DNA of 33,164 nt from Solirubrobacteraceae bacterium. GTDB lineage: Bacteria > Actinomycetota > Thermoleophilia > Solirubrobacterales > Solirubrobacteraceae. The translations under genes were made by a program, and so were the position numbers. The notes beneath the pieces were generated by a model. That model had not been told where the DNA came from, did not search any database, and was given only the letters and a program-made list of their open reading frames with translations. Positions 27,117-33,164 of this stretch are shown one piece after another (the stretch's first letter is position 1; the number at the start of each line of letters is the position of its first letter). The stretch covers positions 175,477-208,640 of the forward strand of contig JAUJOF010000004.1 of assembly GCA_030447785.1 (NCBI GenBank), written 5' to 3'.

Positions 27117-28577
27117 GTGACCGACCTCTCCGGGCGTGACGGGCCGCGGGACGAGTGCGGGGTGTTCGGGGTCTTTGCCCCCGATGCCCAGCACGAGGTG
27201 TCGAAGCTCACCTACTACGCGCTCTATGCCCTCCAGCACCGCGGCCAGGAGTCCGCGGGCATCGCCGCCGCCGACCTGGGCGGCCACCTGCTCACCCGCC
27301 GTGAGCTGGGTCTGGTCAGCCAGGTGTTCTCCGAGCACGACCTGCGCTCGCTGGCCGGCGACCTCGCGGTCGGGCACGTGCGCTACTCCACCACCGGCTC
27401 CAACGCGTGGGAGAACTCACAGCCCGTCCATCGCTCGGACCGCGTCGAGCTCGCACTGGCCCACAACGGCAACCTCATCAACGCCGTCGAGCTGCACAGC
27501 GAGCTGCGCGAGGCCGGGGTCTCCTTCCGCTCCACGTCGGACTCGGAGATCATGGCCGCGCTGCTGGCCTCCCACCCGGCCGAGCGCATCGAGGACGCGG
27601 TGGCCGAGGCGCTGGGGCGCCTGCAGGGCGCCTACTCGACCGTGCTCATGACCGAGGACCGCGTGGTCGCCTTCCGCGACCCCGCGGGCCTGCGTCCGCT
27701 CGTGCTCGGCGTGCTGCCCGCCGCGGGCGATGCCCCCGAGCGCTACTGCGTGGCCTCCGAGTCGTGCGCGTTCGACATCATCGGCGCCCGTCACGTGCGC
27801 GACGTGCGCCCCGGCGAGCTGATCTCGCTGTCGGCGGACGGAATCGAGACGCGGCAGGTGGTCTCCGGCGCGCGCGAGGCCTTCTGCCTTTTCGAGTACA
27901 TCTACTTCGCGCGGCCCGACTCGCGCATGAACGGCGACGTGCTGCAGGCCGCGCGTGGGCGGATGGGGGAGATCCTGGCGCGGGAGGCTCCCGCGCCCGG
28001 CGGCGAGCTGGTCGTCCCCGTGCCCGACTCGGGGACCCCGGCCGCGCGGGGCTTCGCGCGCGCCAGCGGCCTGCCCCAGGACGACGGGCTGATCAAGAAC
28101 CGCTACGTGGCGCGCACCTTCATCCAGCCCGGCCAGGAGCTGCGCAAGCACGGCCTGCGCATGAAGTTCAACCCGCTGCCCGAGATCGTGGGCGGCAAGC
28201 GCATCGTGGTGGTCGACGACTCGATCGTGCGCGGCAACACCACCCGCCAGATCGTCCAGATGCTGCGCGAGGCAGGCGCACTGGAGGTGCACATGCGCAT
28301 CAGCGCGCCGCCCATCCAGCACCCCTGCCACTACGGGGTCGACATGTCCACGCGTGAGGAGATGGTCGCCCACGGGCGCACGGTCGACGAGATCGCCGCC
28401 GAGCTGGGCGCCGACTCGCTGGCCTATCTCTCCCTGGAGGGCGTCTACGAGGCCGTGCGCGGGGAGCGCGGCCGGCACTGCGACGCGTGCTTCAGCGGCG
28501 ACTACCCGCTGCGCAACACGGACGGGGCGCAGCACAAGGAGGCCTTCGAGCGCGAGCTGCCCCTCGTGCGCGCGTAA
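27117..28577 (+). CDS. purF: Amidophosphoribosyltransferase PurF
   Basis: The 486-residue enzyme makes phosphoribosylamine from PRPP and glutamine, the first and controlled step. After a 13-residue propeptide (ending PRDE) comes the N-terminal nucleophile Cys14 in CGVFGVFAPD. The glutaminase domain has HRGQESAGIA and LAHNGNLINA; the transferase domain has the PRPP loop IVVVDDSIVRGNTTRQIV. Cys residues in EAFCLFEY, QHPCHYGVD and HCDACFSGDY match the ligands of the B. subtilis-type [4Fe-4S] cluster. GTG 27117 is chosen from the propeptide length and the upstream -10. The usual neighbour purM is not present. Confidence 0.97.
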   Translation: MTDLSGRDGPRDECGVFGVFAPDAQHEVSKLTYYALYALQHRGQESAGIAAADLGGHLLTRRELGLVSQVFSEHDLRSLAGDLAVGHVRYSTTGSNAWENSQPVHRSDRVELALAHNGNLINAVELHSELREAGVSFRSTSDSEIMAALLASHPAERIEDAVAEALGRLQGAYSTVLMTEDRVVAFRDPAGLRPLVLGVLPAAGDAPERYCVASESCAFDIIGARHVRDVRPGELISLSADGIETRQVVSGAREAFCLFEYIYFARPDSRMNGDVLQAARGRMGEILAREAPAPGGELVVPVPDSGTPAARGFARASGLPQDDGLIKNRYVARTFIQPGQELRKHGLRMKFNPLPEIVGGKRIVVVDDSIVRGNTTRQIVQMLREAGALEVHMRISAPPIQHPCHYGVDMSTREEMVAHGRTVDEIAAELGADSLAYLSLEGVYEAVRGERGRHCDACFSGDYPLRNTDGAQHKEAFERELPLVRA

Positions 28578-28617
28578 CAGGTTCGTCACGCGCCCCGCCG
28601 AACGCCGGGGGCGGCGC

Positions 28618-28623
28618 TATGGT
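28618..28623 (+). promoter_or_regulatory. -10-like hexamer TATGGT for recQ
   Basis: It ends 9 nt before the GTG of recQ, in the 55-bp gap after purF. No ribosome site or clear -35 is seen. Confidence 0.3.
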
Positions 28624-28632
28624 CGCCGACCC

Positions 28633-30524
<1,892 letters not shown>

Positions 30525-30528
<4 letters not shown>

Positions 30529-31133
30529 GCGACGGGGGCACCGCCCCCTTCCCGCTCGCCGTCCTGGCCTCGGGCGAGGGCACCAACCTCCAGGCGCTCC
30601 TGGACAGCGTCCACGGCCATGAGGCCGAGGTGGTGGGGGTGGCCTCCGATCGGCCCGGCGCGCGGGCGCTCGAGCGCGCCCGCGCCGCGGGGGTGAGCAC
30701 CGCGACGTTCCCCGCCGCCGAGTTCCCCGACCGCGCGGCGCGCGACGAGGCGATGGCGGCATGGTTGGTGGAGCGCGGTGCGCGCGCCGCGGTGCTCGCC
30801 GGCTACATGGCGCTGCTGACGCCCGGCTTTCTGGGGTGCTTTCCCGCCGGGGTGCTCAACGTCCACCCGAGCCTCCTGCCCGCCTTCCCGGGTCTACGTG
30901 CGGTCGAGCAGGCGGTCGCCCACGGCGCGCACGTCTTCGGGGTCACGGTCCACTTCGTCGACGAGGGCGTGGACACCGGTCCGATCGTCGCCCAGCGCGC
31001 CGTCGAGCTGCCCGACGCGACCGATCCGGCCGAGGTGCTGGCGGCCCTGCGCCCGCTGGAGCACGACCTGTTGCCCAAGGCGGTGCGCCGGCTGGCGGCC
31101 GGGACGCTCCCCGCGCCGCCAACGACGCGCTGA
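30525..31133 (+). CDS. purN: GAR formyltransferase PurN
   Basis: The 202-residue enzyme transfers a formyl group from 10-formyltetrahydrofolate to GAR (step 3). It shows LAVLASGEGTNLQALLD, the catalytic Asn and His in LNVHPSLLPAFPGLRAVEQA and the catalytic Asp in VHFVDEGVDTGPIVAQ. GTG 30525 overlaps the recQ stop by 4 bp, so translation is coupled to recQ. Confidence 0.96.
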
Positions 31134-31146
31134 CGGCCTAATCCCC

Positions 31147-31186
31147 CCCTCGTTGGAGGGCCGGCAGCACCAGCGCCTCGGCCGGC
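31147..31186. terminator. Weak hairpins between purN and the convergent small gene
   Basis: CCCTC and GAGGG pair around GTTG (31147-31160); then GCCGGCAG occurs at 31160-31167 and 31181-31188 and its GCCGGC core can pair with itself. No T-run on the plus strand. A possible shared termination region. Confidence 0.25.
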
Positions 31187-31192
31187 AGGAGG

Positions 31193-31453
31193 TCAGGCAT
31201 CCTCGCTCTCTTCCAGTGTCTCCGGATCGTCGAAGGCGGCGGGGTCGCCGTCGCCGTCCTCCTCGCTCTCTGACTCGTCCTCCTCCTCGTTCCCCCAGTC
31301 GCGGAGGTGGGGGTCGTCGGTGTCCTTCTGGCGGGGCTGGAGCTGGTTGCGTGACTCCTCGATCCCCTCGCCCAGGTGCTGGATGCGGTCGTCCAGCTCC
31401 TCGGTGTCGTGCTCCAGCTGCTCGTCGGGTCCGCGACGCTCGGGGCTGTCCAC
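31193..31453 (-). CDS. Small acidic protein, function unknown
   Basis: GTG 31453 is preferred because AGGAG lies 7 nt upstream; GTG 31459 is in frame but too close to that site. The 86-residue product has a helical, possibly coiled-coil first half (EQLEHDTEELDDRIQHLGEG) and a very acidic second half (NEEEDESESEEDGDGD). No membrane segment or Cys. It sits on the opposite strand between purN and purH. It shares the hydrophilic, acidic style of the two genes before clpB but no clear sequence motif with them. Confidence 0.65.
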   Translation of the reverse strand: MDSPERRGPDEQLEHDTEELDDRIQHLGEGIEESRNQLQPRQKDTDDPHLRDWGNEEEDESESEEDGDGDPAAFDDPETLEESEDA

Positions 31454-31552
31454 CCTCACTCTCCTCTCGATGTGCTTGATCGGACCGGCAGTTCCCGCCG
31501 CGCGCGCGGTTCAAGCAGGCGTGTCGCAGTCAGTCGCCTCGCATCACGTCGA

Positions 31553-31558
31553 TATGCT
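31553..31558 (+). promoter_or_regulatory. -10-like hexamer TATGCT for purH
   Basis: It lies in the gap between the divergent small acidic gene and purH. If transcription starts about 7 nt later, the leader to GTG 31619 is about 53 nt. Confidence 0.3.
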
Positions 31559-31618
31559 CGCGTCATCGCCGAGCGAGCCTCCCCCGACGCCCCCGCCACC
31601 CCGGTCGAGCCCGGCGCC

Positions 31619-33163
31619 GTGCGTGTCCGCCGCGCGCTGCTGTCGGTCTCCGACAAGCGCGGCATCGTCGACTTCGCCCGCGGGCTGGCCGAGGCGGGCG
31701 TGGAGCTGGTTTCCACCGGCGGGACCGCGGCGGCGCTGCAAGCCGAGGGGCTGACCGTGCGCCCCATCGGTGACTTCACCGGCTTCCCGGAAATCCTGGA
31801 CGGTCGGGTCAAGACCCTGCACCCCCGCCTCTACGCGGGCCTGCTGGCCGTGCGCTCCGACCCCGAGCACCTGCGTGAGGCCCTCGAGCAGGACGTCGAG
31901 TTCGTCGACCTCGTGTGCGTGAACCTCTACCCCTTCGAGCGCACGGCCGCGCGGCGCGACGCCACCGAGCCCGAGATCATCGAGGACATCGACATCGGCG
32001 GGCCCACCATGCTGCGCGCGGCCGCCAAGAACTTCGCCTACACGGCGGTGGTCACCTCGCCCGAGTCCTACGACGCTGTGCTCGAGGAGCTGGAGGCCGA
32101 GGACGGACGCCTCTCGCTGGCCACCCGCAAGTCGCTGGCCGCCGCCGCCTTCCACCTCACCGCTCGGTACGAGGCGGCCATCGCCCGGTGGTTCGCCGAG
32201 GGCCACGACGACTTCCCGGCGACGATGGTCCGCGCCTACGAGAAGGTGATCGACCTGCCCTATGGGGAGAACCCCCACCAGCGGGCGGCCTACTACAAGC
32301 AGGTGGGGGCGCGGCGCCATGTGCTCTCCCACGTGCACCAGCACCACGGCAAGGAGCTGTCCTACAACAACGTGCTCGACCTCGACGCCGCGCGGGCGCT
32401 GGCCGGCGAGTTCACCGAGCCCGCGTGCGTGATCGTCAAGCACAACAACCCGTGCGGGTGCGCGGTGGGGGCCGGCGTCGAGGAGGCCTACGGACGCGCC
32501 TTCGCCACCGATCCGCTCAGCGCCTTCGGGGGCATCGTGGCCCTCAACCGCCCCGTCGACCGCGCGACCGCCCAGCGCCTGTACGAGCAGTTCGTGGAGG
32601 TGCTGATCGCCCCCGCCTACGAGGAGGGGGCGCTGGAGGTGCTCTGCCAGAAGCCCAACCTCCGCTTGCTGGAGGACGCCGAGCGCCGCTGGCGCTCGGG
32701 CCGCGAGCCCGCCATGCGCGCCGTCGAGGGCGGCATGCTCGTCCAGGACCGCGACATCGGCGTGGAGGGGCGCACGGAGATGGAGGTGGTCACCGCCCGC
32801 GAGCCCACCGACGAGGAATGGGCCCAGCTGCTGTTCGCCTGGCGGGTGTGCAAGCACGTGAAGTCCAACGCCATCGTGCTCGCGCGCGACAGCGCCACCG
32901 CGGGCATCGGCGCGGGCCAGATGAGCCGGGTGGACGCGGTGCGCCTGGCCATCGACAAGTCGCGCCTGGAGTCCCTGCGCGGCGCGGCGCTGGCCTCCGA
33001 CGCGTTCTTTCCCTTCTCCGACGGACCGGAACTCGCCTTCGGTGCGGGCGTGACGGCCGTGATCCAGCCCGGAGGCTCCAAGCGCGACCCCGAGGTGGTG
33101 GACGCCGCCGACCGCGCGGGCGTGACCATGGTCTTCACCAACCGCCGCCACTTCCGCCACTGA
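31619..33163 (+). CDS. purH: Bifunctional AICAR transformylase/IMP cyclohydrolase PurH
   Basis: The 514-residue enzyme catalyses the last two steps to IMP. The N-terminal MGS-like cyclohydrolase domain (1-195) has RRALLSVSDKRGIVDFARGL, ELVSTGGTAAAL and GRVKTLHPRLYAGLL. The transformylase domain has LPYGENPHQRAAYY, the catalytic VIVKHNNPCGCAVG, the stretch DPLSAFGGIVALNRPVD and SNAIVLARDSATAGIGAGQMSRVDAV, and ends FTNRRHFRH. GTG 31619 (giving MRVRRALLSVSDK) is the only plausible start codon near the family start; the frame is open upstream but offers no ATG or GTG. It has no clear ribosome site. It is separate from the purN transcript. Confidence 0.96.
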   Translation: MRVRRALLSVSDKRGIVDFARGLAEAGVELVSTGGTAAALQAEGLTVRPIGDFTGFPEILDGRVKTLHPRLYAGLLAVRSDPEHLREALEQDVEFVDLVCVNLYPFERTAARRDATEPEIIEDIDIGGPTMLRAAAKNFAYTAVVTSPESYDAVLEELEAEDGRLSLATRKSLAAAAFHLTARYEAAIARWFAEGHDDFPATMVRAYEKVIDLPYGENPHQRAAYYKQVGARRHVLSHVHQHHGKELSYNNVLDLDAARALAGEFTEPACVIVKHNNPCGCAVGAGVEEAYGRAFATDPLSAFGGIVALNRPVDRATAQRLYEQFVEVLIAPAYEEGALEVLCQKPNLRLLEDAERRWRSGREPAMRAVEGGMLVQDRDIGVEGRTEMEVVTAREPTDEEWAQLLFAWRVCKHVKSNAIVLARDSATAGIGAGQMSRVDAVRLAIDKSRLESLRGAALASDAFFPFSDGPELAFGAGVTAVIQPGGSKRDPEVVDAADRAGVTMVFTNRRHFRH

Positions 33164-33164
33164 G

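Overview
The window is high-GC DNA with dense genes, frequent GTG starts and many 1-8 bp gene overlaps. It reads as an actinobacterial chromosome. The gene content (many secreted alanine-rich proteins, S8 proteases with low-complexity tails, an ECF sigma factor fused to its own zinc-finger/membrane tail, and a compact purine cluster) is most like the deep-branching class Thermoleophilia (Solirubrobacter/Conexibacter-like). That placement is inference. No rRNA, tRNA, CRISPR array, insertion sequence or prophage was seen.

Region 1, 1-10260, lies entirely on the minus strand and is devoted to the cell surface and signalling. In transcription order it holds a 40-codon ORF overlapping an ECF sigma factor with fused zinc-finger, membrane and extracytoplasmic parts, a secreted alanine-rich helical protein, a secreted HExxH metalloprotease with a PKD domain, a second secreted alanine-rich protein, a clan GH-A glycoside hydrolase, a membrane-anchored subtilisin ending in tandem R-x-T-W-G repeats, and a membrane GGDEF protein cut by the window edge. 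Three of these genes share a conserved block of about 56 bp roughly 50 bp upstream of their starts. It looks like a common promoter, and the nearby ECF factor is the obvious candidate to read it.

Region 2, 10261-13487, holds a plus-strand protein with degenerate GGDEF and EAL domains fused to a MerR/BldC-type helix-turn-helix, which may be a c-di-GMP-sensing transcription factor. It is followed by two overlapping minus-strand genes for hydrophilic proteins that share a duplicated segment.

Region 3, 13433-19561, holds clpB with a sigma-70-type promoter overlapped by a palindrome with HAIR-like spacing, a TetR regulator whose promoter is covered by a perfect palindrome, an acyl-CoA dehydrogenase linked to it through a 12-codon ORF, and a convergent secreted subtilisin.

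Region 4, 19667-33163, is the de novo purine cluster: a GYD-domain gene, purD, purE, purB, purC, purS, purQ, purL, purF, recQ, purN, a small acidic gene on the opposite strand, and purH. Together these cover PRPP amidation (PurF), glycinamide ligation (PurD), formyl transfer (PurN), FGAM synthesis (PurSQL), AIR carboxylation (PurE), SAICAR formation (PurC), lyase steps (PurB) and the last two steps to IMP (PurH). purM and purK are not in the window. PurE lacks the class I active-site histidine, which fits a PurK-independent (class II-like) enzyme. Several starts in this region lie 7-9 nt after a -10-like hexamer, suggesting leaderless transcripts.
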